Shown here: piece by piece, positions 24,921 through 32,938 of the stretch
Layout: each line of letters opens with the position of its first letter
How positions within the stretch are numbered: the first letter of the stretch is position 1
Source: a virus
DNA length: 59,335 nt
Direction: 5' to 3' (one strand)
IMG/VR virus record: IMGVR_UViG_3300029268_000019
Coordinates: 1 to 59,335 of that record
Program-made: the position numbers and the translations under genes
The notes under the pieces: generated by a model
Seen by the model: only the letters and a program-made list of their open reading frames with translations
What the model was told of the DNA's origin: nothing
Database searches by the model: none

Positions 24921-25157
24921 TTATTTGGTTGTTTCAATTCTATTGTTACATCCTTTTTTCATATCCTTTGGTAAATCTTTCATTTGCCATTCATCCAACC
25001 ATAAAACTTTACCACATTTTTTACACACCCAACCAGTTAAGTGTTGTTTCTTAATAATTGTTTCGTTATTTAACGAATGTTTTTCTGTAATTTCAACATC
25101 ATCGATTACTGGTTTTTCCATATCGAAATCGTGATTGTTACTTCCGAATAAATTCAT
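24921..25157 (-). CDS. Zinc-finger-like small protein, 78 aa
   Basis: A CKKCGKVLW knuckle and a later cysteine (KKGCNNR) suggest a half zinc ribbon behind an acidic N-terminus. The function is unknown. It is part of the 21396-27363 operon. Confidence 0.5.
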   Translation of the reverse strand: MNLFGSNNHDFDMEKPVIDDVEITEKHSLNNETIIKKQHLTGWVCKKCGKVLWLDEWQMKDLPKDMKKGCNNRIETTK

Positions 25158-25168
25158 AATATTAATTT

Positions 25169-25438
25169 TTAAATTGTGTAATTCTTACGTGTTTCTTTTA
25201 TTTGTTTTTTAGTTAGATCAGAAACTATTTCAAAATAATTTGAAAATTCATTAAAATTCATAAAAGTTTTATAACTATAATTCCTTTCATCCATAACAAA
25301 TATCCAAGAATGATATTCATCCGGTTTTACAAAATATTCAACTCTATAAAAATTATTTAATTTCCAATCTCTATTGTTTGAACTAAATTTATCATCAATA
25401 CATTTACAATAAAATTCTTTTTTCTTTCCTGTTATCAT
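25169..25438 (-). CDS. Hypothetical protein, 89 aa
   Basis: A beta-rich small protein (FYRVEYFVKPDEYHSWIFVMDER) with two cysteines near the start (CKCIDDKF). It overlaps the next gene upstream by four bases. No family is recognised. Confidence 0.5.
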   Translation of the reverse strand: MITGKKKEFYCKCIDDKFSSNNRDWKLNNFYRVEYFVKPDEYHSWIFVMDERNYSYKTFMNFNEFSNYFEIVSDLTKKQIKETRKNYTI

Positions 25439-26433
25439 AATAAATATTTTTTAACTGTATCTGGATCTAATTTCATTAAATTTCTAATAGCTGAACTACT
25501 GATGTGCTCATATTGTTTATCACAAAATATGTTTATTATTTTAATATCTGGTTTCATATCCTGTAAATATTGAAATTGTGTCATTTCATATTGTAAATCT
25601 GTTGAATTACGGAGTCCTCTAATAAGAGTGGTGTCGTAACCCAATTTTTCCATGAACGTTGTAAGGAACCCATCAAAATGTTCAATTTGATGATATTTTA
25701 ATATTCTTGGTAATTCGTATTCGTTTTTGGATTTTTCGGGATTTGTTCCTCTAGCAATAATAACTTTGTCGAATATTTTTTCGGCTTTTTCAAGAATATT
25801 ATAGTGACCTTTGTGAAAAGGTCCAAAAGTTCCGGCATAAACACCGATATTTGGTGTCCAATTCAAAATGTATTCAATAACATATTTTACATTTTTATTT
25901 ATATCAATGTATTGATTAAGAAATTCTATTATCTTAACTTTCCATTTTAAAACATCTGTGAATTGTTGTTCTTTAAATAACAATTTTGTATTTCTTAATA
26001 TTTCGGTAAAACTACCATAATACAAATTATATCTGTCATATTCCTTAATAAATTTTCCAGAAAGGGGTGATTGTGGTCCATTTTGGGTATCCATAATACA
26101 ACAACAAACATCTTCAAAACAATTTCTAACCATTTTATTCATGTAATAACCAACGGAATTACTTTCATTGGTGTTAAAATATGGTCTTTCTGGATTATAA
26201 ATTAAATTAGGTTCGTAAATTATATCATGGAATATAATAGTAAGAAATAATTTATCATCATCCCATTCATCATTTTGTATTAATCTTTCGATAAGTTCGT
26301 TTAAATGATTCATTCCATGATAAAAACGATGGGGTTCACTCCATCTTTTGAAAATATCATCAACATCATCATTCGAATTAATTCCTAAACTTATAAGTCT
26401 ATTTCTGATTTTATTCTTTACTTCGTCTGTCAT
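25435..26433 (-). CDS. HD-domain/CoaD-like fusion (phosphopantetheine adenylyltransferase)
   Basis: Residues 195-332 carry CoaD hallmarks: GVYAGTFGPFHKGHYNIL (the T/H-x-GH nucleotidyltransferase motif, H207-K-G-H210), RGLRNSTDLQYE and the C-terminal ISSSAIRNL. Residues 30-130 form an HD-type phosphohydrolase domain (RFYHGMNHL, then FHDIIY with H69-D70). The two activities in one chain are unusual. CoaD would make dephospho-CoA for the CoaE at 11263. The nucleotidyltransferase could instead use a related nucleotide such as NMN. Confidence 0.75.
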   Translation of the reverse strand: MTDEVKNKIRNRLISLGINSNDDVDDIFKRWSEPHRFYHGMNHLNELIERLIQNDEWDDDKLFLTIIFHDIIYEPNLIYNPERPYFNTNESNSVGYYMNKMVRNCFEDVCCCIMDTQNGPQSPLSGKFIKEYDRYNLYYGSFTEILRNTKLLFKEQQFTDVLKWKVKIIEFLNQYIDINKNVKYVIEYILNWTPNIGVYAGTFGPFHKGHYNILEKAEKIFDKVIIARGTNPEKSKNEYELPRILKYHQIEHFDGFLTTFMEKLGYDTTLIRGLRNSTDLQYEMTQFQYLQDMKPDIKIINIFCDKQYEHISSSAIRNLMKLDPDTVKKYLL

Positions 26434-26720
26434 AAATTAACGAGTTTATCATCAACAACATCATTTTGTTCACTATCTCTTAATTCTTCAACCAATATAA
26501 CTTTTCTACTTGGGCAATCTGCTGAATGGTGTCTTTCTTGTACTATGTAAGATATTCCTTCGTTGTGAATTACATCACCAACAAATGGAACTGTAAAATC
26601 ATGATACCTAGCTACTTCTTCACCATCATAAATTTCATTTCTGACATCATTTCCATCCTTATCCTTATGTGTCATTTGTTTGATATCAATCAAAATTATT
26701 TCATAATTCCTATTAAACAT
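26430..26720 (-). CDS. Hypothetical protein, 96 aa
   Basis: A beta-rich protein whose FTVPFVGDVIHNEGISYIVQERHHS segment fits a small barrel. It overlaps the HD-CoaD gene by four bases, so it is translationally coupled to it. No family is recognised. Confidence 0.5.
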   Translation of the reverse strand: MFNRNYEIILIDIKQMTHKDKDGNDVRNEIYDGEEVARYHDFTVPFVGDVIHNEGISYIVQERHHSADCPSRKVILVEELRDSEQNDVVDDKLVNL

Positions 26721-26722
26721 AT

Positions 26723-27067
26723 TTACTTTTCATTTTTTTCAAAATCGAATGTTTCAATTCCGTTTTCAATGGATGATTGTTTTATTGACAATAAAAGATT
26801 ATCACCAAAATCATTTGATGAACCAAAAAATCTGGAGATTATTTCTGATTCTTTTTCTGTAATTCTTTCAAAGGATATTTCTTGAAGTAAGTCTTTTCCA
26901 TTTTCGTAATCAACAGTTTCATTAAACCCAATATCAACCGATATAGTATAATTGAATTTTCTCAAAAAACATTTCATATATGTTACAAAATTCTGTTCCA
27001 TTATAACAAAACCATCAACATCTATTTCGTCGTTCCAGTTTCCAGAATATAACATTAATACTTTCAT
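26723..27067 (-). CDS. Hypothetical protein, 114 aa
   Basis: An acidic alpha/beta protein (KVLMLYSGNWNDEIDVDGFVIM, then ITEKESEIISRFFG). It is coupled to the upstream gene by a four-base overlap. No family is recognised. Confidence 0.5.
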   Translation of the reverse strand: MKVLMLYSGNWNDEIDVDGFVIMEQNFVTYMKCFLRKFNYTISVDIGFNETVDYENGKDLLQEISFERITEKESEIISRFFGSSNDFGDNLLLSIKQSSIENGIETFDFEKNEK

Positions 27068-27363
27068 AACGAACTATTAATTTGAGGAAAGTAAAGTTGG
27101 AAAGTGATTGTTTCTCTATCAACAATTTTGTAAAAAACATTTCCCCACCCTTCTTCCAAATATCTACGTTTAACTTCATTCAAAACCACTGGGTTATAAT
27201 CATAATTTCTTATAGATATAATAATAAAGGTAGAACCAGATGTGTGATCGTATTCTTTCAATGAAATTTTTTTCATTAAATCATCTAACAACGTGTTTAA
27301 TTGATTACTATAAAGATCTTCAATCACACTAACTGGTCCTATCGGTTTTCTAACATCATCCAT
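27064..27363 (-). CDS. Hypothetical protein, 99 aa, first gene of the operon
   Basis: The protein has a helical start (PVSVIEDLYSNQLNTLLDDLMKKI) and a beta-rich end. It is the most upstream of the tightly packed minus-strand genes that run to 21396. No clear promoter of either class precedes it, so read-through from the sigma gene is possible. Confidence 0.5.
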   Translation of the reverse strand: MDDVRKPIGPVSVIEDLYSNQLNTLLDDLMKKISLKEYDHTSGSTFIIISIRNYDYNPVVLNEVKRRYLEEGWGNVFYKIVDRETITFQLYFPQINSSL

Positions 27364-27429
27364 ATATCTATATAGTTTTTTCTAAAAGGTATAAAACTTA
27401 ATATAGTAAATGTTTATTAAATAAAAAAA

Positions 27430-28287
27430 TTAATCATTCATCAATTCAAATGGTCTTTTAACTTTTTTCTTTACCAAAGACCTACCTTTTTTGATTTGTG
27501 ACTTGATAGTTGATAGATTTGTGGTTGTTACATAGACAATGTGACAAGAACTACTTGAAATTACATCAAATTCATCCTGTGGCAAACGTTCCCACTTTAT
27601 ATCTTGTCTGACTATGGTTAATTCACAACCCGGTTCCACAACTCTTATAAACTCATCTTTCTTATTTGAAGATACAAATTTAACTTCAACGTTTCCAGAA
27701 CCAATATTTTCAATATACAAAGAGAAAAAGTCTTCGGGTGTTGTCAATTTGGTTTTATCTCCATTCATAAGAGATGATTTCGTAGTTTTACGAATAGAAT
27801 CAGCTATATCCTTGTAATGCATTTTTTCAACTTCCCTCATTAACATTACAGTTCTATATTTGGAAGGTAGAGTATGTATTGTATTTTTAATGATTTCACA
27901 TTTCCTTACATTTTCATCGTGAATCTCATTTTCTTTATCACCAGTATCATATTCAATAATATTTATAATACCCGGTGTGTCATCAATTTCTGCATCAATT
28001 GATACAGAATCAATTCTCATTGAATCCTTATAATCTTTGATTACCAAATTTTTTGCTATTTGTGTTAACCATGTAATTAATTGTGATTTTTCAGAATCGT
28101 ACGTGTCAATTTTTTCTAAACCCTGTATAAAAGCTCTATGTGAATATTCTTCCGCTTTTTCTACATTCTTAGTCATCCTACTAGCTAAATACCAAGTTAA
28201 TTTTGGCATGAATTCTTTATAACATCTGTTAAAATCCATGCCTGTTCTTTCCTTAAATTTAATTTCTAATAGATTTTCGTTCCTCAT
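27430..28287 (-). CDS. Phage sigma-70/ECF-like factor with a domain inserted in region 4
   Basis: Residues 15-90 are sigma region 2 (CYKEFMPKLTWYLASRMTKN, AEEYSHRAFIQGLEKI, QLITWLTQIAKN). Region 4 starts normally at 130-165 (LPSKYRTVMLMREVEKMHYKDIADSI). The recognition helix appears only about 90 residues later (TNLSTIKSQIKKGRSLVKKK, about 256-275). The intervening residues 166-255 look like a compact beta-rich domain placed in the turn of the helix-turn-helix. The reading frame is intact. I infer that it directs RNA polymerase to the TTAATATATAA promoters and that the insert may bind a co-activator. Confidence 0.75.
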   Translation of the reverse strand: MRNENLLEIKFKERTGMDFNRCYKEFMPKLTWYLASRMTKNVEKAEEYSHRAFIQGLEKIDTYDSEKSQLITWLTQIAKNLVIKDYKDSMRIDSVSIDAEIDDTPGIINIIEYDTGDKENEIHDENVRKCEIIKNTIHTLPSKYRTVMLMREVEKMHYKDIADSIRKTTKSSLMNGDKTKLTTPEDFFSLYIENIGSGNVEVKFVSSNKKDEFIRVVEPGCELTIVRQDIKWERLPQDEFDVISSSSCHIVYVTTTNLSTIKSQIKKGRSLVKKKVKRPFELMND

Positions 28288-28305
28288 AAATTTCCCTTTC
28301 TTTTG

Positions 28306-28488
28306 TTATTTTTTATTTTTCTTCACTTCATCTTTATAAGATTCGTAAAGTTCAATTGTATCATTAGCCACCGTTTTATAATCACCCTTTCCCAATTGTA
28401 TCCATTCACCATTTATACATTTCTTATATGAATTATCTGAAACCCAATCAACAAATTTTATCATATTCGGTAATGATATATTTTCCAT
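28306..28488 (-). CDS. Hypothetical protein, 60 aa
   Basis: A small protein (MENISLPNMIKFVDWVSDNS, then a charged C-terminal helix). It starts the minus-strand unit just upstream of the sigma factor and could act with it. No family is recognised. Confidence 0.5.
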   Translation of the reverse strand: MENISLPNMIKFVDWVSDNSYKKCINGEWIQLGKGDYKTVANDTIELYESYKDEVKKNKK

Positions 28489-28565
28489 ATTAATTTATTT
28501 TTTCAATCATTTAATTATAATATAATAAAAATTTTTGACATAACAAAATTTATCTGTAAAGATTT

Positions 28566-28576
28566 TTAATATATAT
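28566..28576 (+). promoter_or_regulatory. Late-type promoter box
   Basis: TTAATATATAT, 23 bases before the ATG at 28600. Confidence 0.45.
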
Positions 28577-28599
28577 CATCAAATATCATCAATCTATAC

Positions 28600-29151
28600 A
28601 TGAATAAAATTGACAAATTCAAAGAATTTAAAAAGAAGTATCAATATATTTCCAAACATAATAAATTTGTAAAAAAATGTGGATTTGATTCAACCATTTT
28701 AGATATTAAAGTGATACCGATTGTAACGATATATAAGTTTTTTAAAAATCTCATCGTTAGAGATAATACACAATTAAGTGATGATAACCTTATTTTATTA
28801 ATCATTTATATTTTAGCTGACAAGTTTAAATTAGACTTTAAAAAGACAAATTTGTTACATGACAATCTGGAACACGAAATTCCAAACTTTAAAATTCTCA
28901 AAAAGAGATTTTCTCTGTCACTTGACAATTTGTTGATTATAAGTAATATAGTATATAAGGATATTGATGTTATTAATAATTTCGATAAATTTTTGAATTT
29001 AGTTGATATATATAAAATCATAGACGGTGTAAATTTATTCTCAACAGAGCACAATATTGGTCTTAAAGAGTTTTCATTTATTATATACAATAAAAAAGAA
29101 AATGTTTTAAAAAATATTATTAAATATTTAAAAATAAATAATTATCAATGA
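28600..29151 (+). CDS. Hypothetical helical protein, 183 aa
   Basis: A lysine-rich, largely helical protein with hydrophobic helices (LILLIIYILADKFKLDF, LLIISNIVYKDIDVI). It lacks the leader motif. It overlaps the downstream ADP-ribosyltransferase-like gene by four bases, so the two may work together, for example as chaperone or immunity partner. That role is inference only. Confidence 0.55.
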   Translation: MNKIDKFKEFKKKYQYISKHNKFVKKCGFDSTILDIKVIPIVTIYKFFKNLIVRDNTQLSDDNLILLIIYILADKFKLDFKKTNLLHDNLEHEIPNFKILKKRFSLSLDNLLIISNIVYKDIDVINNFDKFLNLVDIYKIIDGVNLFSTEHNIGLKEFSFIIYNKKENVLKNIIKYLKINNYQ

Positions 29152-30392
29152 AATATTTAATGACATTTGAAGCATTAATTGGTAATAAATATTTTCTTAA
29201 TTCCAGAAATAATTTAATTGGATTAGATTTCAATGAAATGAGAAAAAATGTTTCTAATAGACATATAATATATGGTGGAGATTGGAATTATGAAAACGGC
29301 TATTTATTTAGAATCTATAATAAATTATCAAGTAGAAAAAGTGGAAAATTAGATATAATTTCCCCTGATACTAATTATATTTATCAAATAACAAAACCTT
29401 TAAATATTTTTAAATTCGATAAATACCATTTTAAAAAGCTATCAGAAAAATGTCCAGATTGGATACAAAAAGTTAAAAAATATTTTGATTTAAAAGATGA
29501 AAATATTGATGATTTAATTGATAATTTGATAAACTATATTTATAAATTAGATAATTATGGTAGTGTGAATCAAAATTCATTTTTTGAATCATTGGTTATG
29601 GATGAAAACGATATGGATATTTTTGCAAAAACATACGATGGAATAGAAATACCTAAATATTATAAAAAAGAAAAATATGATTCGGAAGTTTATGTTTTCT
29701 ATCACGTTTTAAAAGATTTGAAAATAATAGGTGGAACAGAAAAATTATTAGCTAGAAAATCCGATGTTGATATCGAAATACCAAATTATGTTATAGAAGA
29801 ATTGATTAGATATACAAATGATGCTGGTAAGAAAATAAACCCATATGTTAAAAAATGGTTGAAAGAAAATGCACCAAAACCACCAATCGGAACAAGATTA
29901 TATAGATCTTTCAAATTAGATTTAAGTGATTGGGGATCATATGATAAAGATAAAACTTGGGGAAAAGATAAAAAACCAACTGACGCTTTGGTTCATTATC
30001 CTGAAAAATTGAAAAAATATCTATTCCGTTTAACCGGTTTAAAAGAATTAACTGACTTTAAAAGATTCGGTGAAATTATTGTCAAAAGAGGAAAAGAAAG
30101 TAGTTGGACTTACAACGCACAAGTTTCTAAACCTTTCGCAGAATATATGGCATCATCATCAATTAATGTTTTAGTAAAATACGACACGAAACAAGATGAT
30201 GTTGTGATTGATTTTACTCTGATACCGGAAAAATATAAAAAGGATTTTAAATATAAAAATCAAAATGAAGTAATTCTGGAAACTAGTTCATACAAGGGAA
30301 CTATCCAAGAAATATGGTTGGATGATAAATTTATAGAATGGTTAAAAGAAAATGGATATAAATTTAATAATAGAATAGGGATATACAAATGA
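29148..30392 (+). CDS. ADP-ribosyltransferase-like protein with leader, 414 aa
   Basis: The last 180 residues show the R-S-E ordering: TRLYRSFKLD (R253), ESSWTYNAQVSKPFAEYM (S319-W-T) and YKNQNEVILE (Q372-N-E374, a Q-x-E variant). The leader MKYLMTFE is of the type found on other candidate packaged proteins. The region 20-240 is large, lysine-rich and unassigned. It could be a second domain or target-recognition part. The upstream gene is coupled by a four-base overlap. Confidence 0.6.
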   Translation: MKYLMTFEALIGNKYFLNSRNNLIGLDFNEMRKNVSNRHIIYGGDWNYENGYLFRIYNKLSSRKSGKLDIISPDTNYIYQITKPLNIFKFDKYHFKKLSEKCPDWIQKVKKYFDLKDENIDDLIDNLINYIYKLDNYGSVNQNSFFESLVMDENDMDIFAKTYDGIEIPKYYKKEKYDSEVYVFYHVLKDLKIIGGTEKLLARKSDVDIEIPNYVIEELIRYTNDAGKKINPYVKKWLKENAPKPPIGTRLYRSFKLDLSDWGSYDKDKTWGKDKKPTDALVHYPEKLKKYLFRLTGLKELTDFKRFGEIIVKRGKESSWTYNAQVSKPFAEYMASSSINVLVKYDTKQDDVVIDFTLIPEKYKKDFKYKNQNEVILETSSYKGTIQEIWLDDKFIEWLKENGYKFNNRIGIYK

Positions 30393-30487
30393 TAACAAAT
30401 TTCAAAATATTTGAGAATAATAATCAACTTATTCTATTTAGAGGAGTTGGTAATAATATAAATCAAATAGATAAAGAAAAGGGGTGA
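30389..30487 (+). pseudogene. Truncated leader/ADP-ribosyltransferase remnant, 32 aa
   Basis: The frame reads MITNFKIFENNN and then LILFRGVGNN, which is the leader joined directly to the arginine motif strand of an ADP-ribosyltransferase. It ends after 32 residues inside a terminator. It overlaps the stop codon of the full-length ADP-ribosyltransferase gene (ATGA). The catalytic S and E motifs are absent, so it is a deletion remnant or a mini-protein, most likely the former. Confidence 0.5.
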
Positions 30488-30507
30488 CAAGTTGTCACCT
30501 TTTTTTA
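30477..30507 (+). terminator. Rho-independent terminator (bidirectional)
   Basis: A GGTGAC / GTCACC stem with flanking A and T tracts. It overlaps the stop codon of the remnant frame and can also stop the minus-strand gene ending at 30505. Confidence 0.8.
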
Positions 30508-30687
30508 TGCTTCTTTTTTCCCTTCTTTCAATAATGACTTTTGTATTTCTTGTTGGGTCATCCAAGTATCTTCTTTCCAATATTCACAAGTATTTTCGTG
30601 AACATTTTCTATGATTAGTCTAGTTACTGAACATCTGCTGTTTACTAGTCTCAATCTAATGCAGTGGTAACAATCTTTTTTCATCAT
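30505..30687 (-). CDS. Cysteine-containing small protein, 60 aa
   Basis: The protein has CYHCIRLRL, a cysteine in RCSV, and CEYWKEDTW, so four cysteines may bind zinc. A charged helix ends it. No family is recognised. Confidence 0.5.
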   Translation of the reverse strand: MMKKDCYHCIRLRLVNSRCSVTRLIIENVHENTCEYWKEDTWMTQQEIQKSLLKEGKKEA

Positions 30688-30794
30688 GACAAAAGTTATT
30701 ATTTTTTGAATATCTACATAGATAGTATTAATTTATTTTTATTTTACGATGTTATATATTTAGGAAACCAACCCGTTTTTTTCATTTGTAGAAA

Positions 30795-30805
30795 TTAATA
30801 TATAA
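30795..30805 (+). promoter_or_regulatory. Late-type promoter box
   Basis: An exact TTAATATATAA, 21 bases before the ATG of the leader-bearing gene at 30827. Confidence 0.55.
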
Positions 30806-30826
30806 TGAAAAATAACAATAGTTTCT

Positions 30827-31099
30827 ATGTATTTGATAACGGATTTTAAACTATTTGAGAATAAGATGTTTGGTGTTAATGATTTAGATTACATTGATAG
30901 TTTTACCGAAATTTTTAATGTGTTTTCACAAATGAAAGATTTCAAACTCATAGATGAAAATGGTAAATTAATAGTTGACATTGATTCCATAGGTACAAAA
31001 GTACCAGAATTTGATGATATGTTTGATACTGAAGATGAATACTATGAAATGTTATTTATTGTCAAAGACATAATAGATAAATATTACAAAAAAATATAA
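30827..31099 (+). CDS. Leader-peptide protein, 90 aa, unknown cargo
   Basis: The leader MYLITDFKLFENK is followed by a small acidic alpha/beta body (SFTEIFNVFSQMKDFKLIDENG, then DEYYEMLFIVKDIIDKYYKK). No family is recognised. It is the first of a run of small genes, three more of them leader-bearing, after a late-type promoter. Confidence 0.55.
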   Translation: MYLITDFKLFENKMFGVNDLDYIDSFTEIFNVFSQMKDFKLIDENGKLIVDIDSIGTKVPEFDDMFDTEDEYYEMLFIVKDIIDKYYKKI

Positions 31100-31105
31100 A
31101 GTCTG

Positions 31106-31345
31106 ATGAAGTATTTAAAAAATATTGATCAATTTCTGATGGATGAAAATTTTGTAGGAAGAACAATAATAGATATTTTTGAACATGCAGCTGAGATTTT
31201 AAATTATTTCAGGACAAATCAATATCACAAAACGAAAGATGGATTGAAAAACGCTTTATCAGATTGGATGGATAATGAATTCTATACGATGGATGATAGA
31301 TCAAAAATAGAACCTTTTTTAGATAAGTATTTAAAAGTCATTTAA
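31106..31345 (+). CDS. Leader-peptide protein, 79 aa, unknown cargo
   Basis: The leader MKYLKNIDQFLMDEN precedes a small helical body (GRTIIDIFEHAAEILNYF, then KNALSDWMDNEFYTM). It starts six bases after the previous leader gene. No family is recognised. Confidence 0.55.
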   Translation: MKYLKNIDQFLMDENFVGRTIIDIFEHAAEILNYFRTNQYHKTKDGLKNALSDWMDNEFYTMDDRSKIEPFLDKYLKVI

Positions 31346-31348
31346 AAA

Positions 31349-31359
31349 TTAATATATAC
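31349..31359 (+). promoter_or_regulatory. Late-type promoter box
   Basis: TTAATATATAC, 21 bases before the ATG at 31381. Confidence 0.5.
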
Positions 31360-31380
31360 TTAAAAAATAATAAATTAAAT

Positions 31381-31662
31381 ATGCCAGTAATAGATAACCC
31401 AACAGTAAGAGCTTATGATGATCCTCGTCACATTAATTCTGTATATTTTTCCGATTTGCCACTTAGAGCTGATGACGCATCAATTGCACAATATTGTACT
31501 CAAAATAGTATAACATTAGTCAGTTATTTAAGGGATCCGGCGGAAGGTTCAAGATTTTCAAATGATGGTGGTAGATTGTATAACTATTGGGACACCGTAA
31601 CAAGTTTATGGATGAATAAATTTGGTTATGAGCCAGTTGTTGTGGAATTAACATACTCGTAA
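31381..31662 (+). CDS. Hypothetical protein, 93 aa (possible virion component)
   Basis: A beta-rich small protein without the leader (MPVIDNPTVRAYDDPRHINS, then GRLYNYWDTVTSLWMNKFGYE). It has its own late-type promoter and sits among leader-bearing genes. No family is recognised. Confidence 0.5.
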   Translation: MPVIDNPTVRAYDDPRHINSVYFSDLPLRADDASIAQYCTQNSITLVSYLRDPAEGSRFSNDGGRLYNYWDTVTSLWMNKFGYEPVVVELTYS

Positions 31663-31663
31663 T

Positions 31664-32005
31664 ATGATACTTAATTATAACGATTTTCTTAAAGAAGATA
31701 GAAACTTTAATGATCTTCGATATAGTAACATGGAACAAGAATTTGAACCATCTGTTACTGTATTACAAAAATCGTATTATGAAGAATTGGATAAATTATA
31801 TCATTCTAATATTCAAAAATATAGATTGATATTGGATATATTAAAATCAAATAAGGAAGTGAATGATAGAATTGGTAAAAAAACACCTTTTTCTTTTTTC
31901 AAAAGTCTAATAAATCTACCAGAAAATAGATTAAGATTGATTTTAAAGACATGGAAAGAATTGAAAGAAGATGATTGGTATTTACCAGAAGTTAAAAAGA
32001 AATAA
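31664..32005 (+). CDS. Leader-peptide protein, 113 aa, unknown cargo
   Basis: The leader MILNYNDFLKED is followed by a helical, lysine-rich body (KSYYEELDKLYHSNIQKYRL, then FFKSLINLPENRLRLILK). It starts one base after the previous stop codon. No family is recognised. Confidence 0.55.
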   Translation: MILNYNDFLKEDRNFNDLRYSNMEQEFEPSVTVLQKSYYEELDKLYHSNIQKYRLILDILKSNKEVNDRIGKKTPFSFFKSLINLPENRLRLILKTWKELKEDDWYLPEVKKK

Positions 32006-32012
32006 ATTAATT

Positions 32013-32390
32013 ATGAAAAAATTTAAAGATTTTATTTTGGAATCAACCGATACTGATGATAGAGGAGAAATGACAAGTGATCGTTATCTAAAAGTAAGAC
32101 GATTTGAATTTAAATTTAATGGTGTCATTGATAAAAATGGTTTCGTAAAAAATTTATCCGATGATTTATTGAAAATTAAAGAGAAATTAGGAATAGAAAT
32201 AAATTTTAATCCAAATGATGTAGTATATAATTATTTTGATCATCAATATAATACATCACATGGAAAAATAATGAAAGGTTCTAGTGCTGAAGTTAAATTA
32301 GATACAAGAGATCTTAAATTGAAAGATTTATGGGCTGTACAAGAAATACTTGAAAGAGTTCGTTATTTTTCGGTTTCATTTGAAAAATAA
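32013..32390 (+). CDS. Leader-peptide protein, 125 aa, unknown cargo
   Basis: The ATG at 32013 gives the leader MKKFKDFILES, almost the T4 pattern F-I-x-E, and lies seven bases after the previous stop. An in-frame ATG 42 bases upstream would bury the leader. The body is beta-rich then helical (VRRFEFKFNGVIDKNG, LWAVQEILERVRYFSV). The 3' end overlaps a convergent methylase by 28 bases. Confidence 0.55.
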   Translation: MKKFKDFILESTDTDDRGEMTSDRYLKVRRFEFKFNGVIDKNGFVKNLSDDLLKIKEKLGIEINFNPNDVVYNYFDHQYNTSHGKIMKGSSAEVKLDTRDLKLKDLWAVQEILERVRYFSVSFEK

Positions 32391-32938
32391 ATAGATCCAT
32401 CAACTTCATTTCCAAATACATCCCAATTATCTCTTTTATTTCTAGCAAACAATTCAAGTTTGTCACCGTTTGTAACCTTTTCTATAAGATTATAAGTTTC
32501 AATAGGTTTTTTAGAATGTGAATCTCTTCTAGACATTATAATATTTGGGGATCTCAAGTTCGGTGGAATTTTAAATTTTCCTTTTGTTGCAAATAGAATA
32601 TGTTCGGTTGAACCACGAAAATAAAATCCCATTCCATTGTTTATTGGTTTACCAGAATTATCAATTTTAACCCAAGTTATCATTGTTTGGTATTTGAAAC
32701 CCCAAGATTTGACAACTTCAAAACCCAATTGTATTTTTGGATTTGTAACCCATAAAAATAAACATGAATCATCTTTGGATATTTCATTTATAGGTAATGA
32801 ACAAATATCTTCGATACTCATTGTTTGGTAATGACTTTGTGGATTTCCACCACGATGTTCCTTTTTCCTTTCTTTCATTTTGCCATAATCCCAAGGTGGG
32901 TCGGCATAAATAACATCATATTTTTTATTTTGAATCAT
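32363..32938 (-). CDS. MT-A70-type adenine methyltransferase
   Basis: The catalytic motif DPPWDYG near the N-terminus (residues 12-18), LFLWVTNPK and FRGSTEHILFATKGK, plus a late LRSPNIIMS and GDKLELFARNKRDNWDVFGNE, match MT-A70 family N6-adenine methyltransferases of phages. It would methylate adenine in DNA. No cognate restriction enzyme is near. It overlaps the upstream zinc protein by 14 bases. Confidence 0.85.
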   Translation of the reverse strand: MIQNKKYDVIYADPPWDYGKMKERKKEHRGGNPQSHYQTMSIEDICSLPINEISKDDSCLFLWVTNPKIQLGFEVVKSWGFKYQTMITWVKIDNSGKPINNGMGFYFRGSTEHILFATKGKFKIPPNLRSPNIIMSRRDSHSKKPIETYNLIEKVTNGDKLELFARNKRDNWDVFGNEVDGSIYFSNETEK

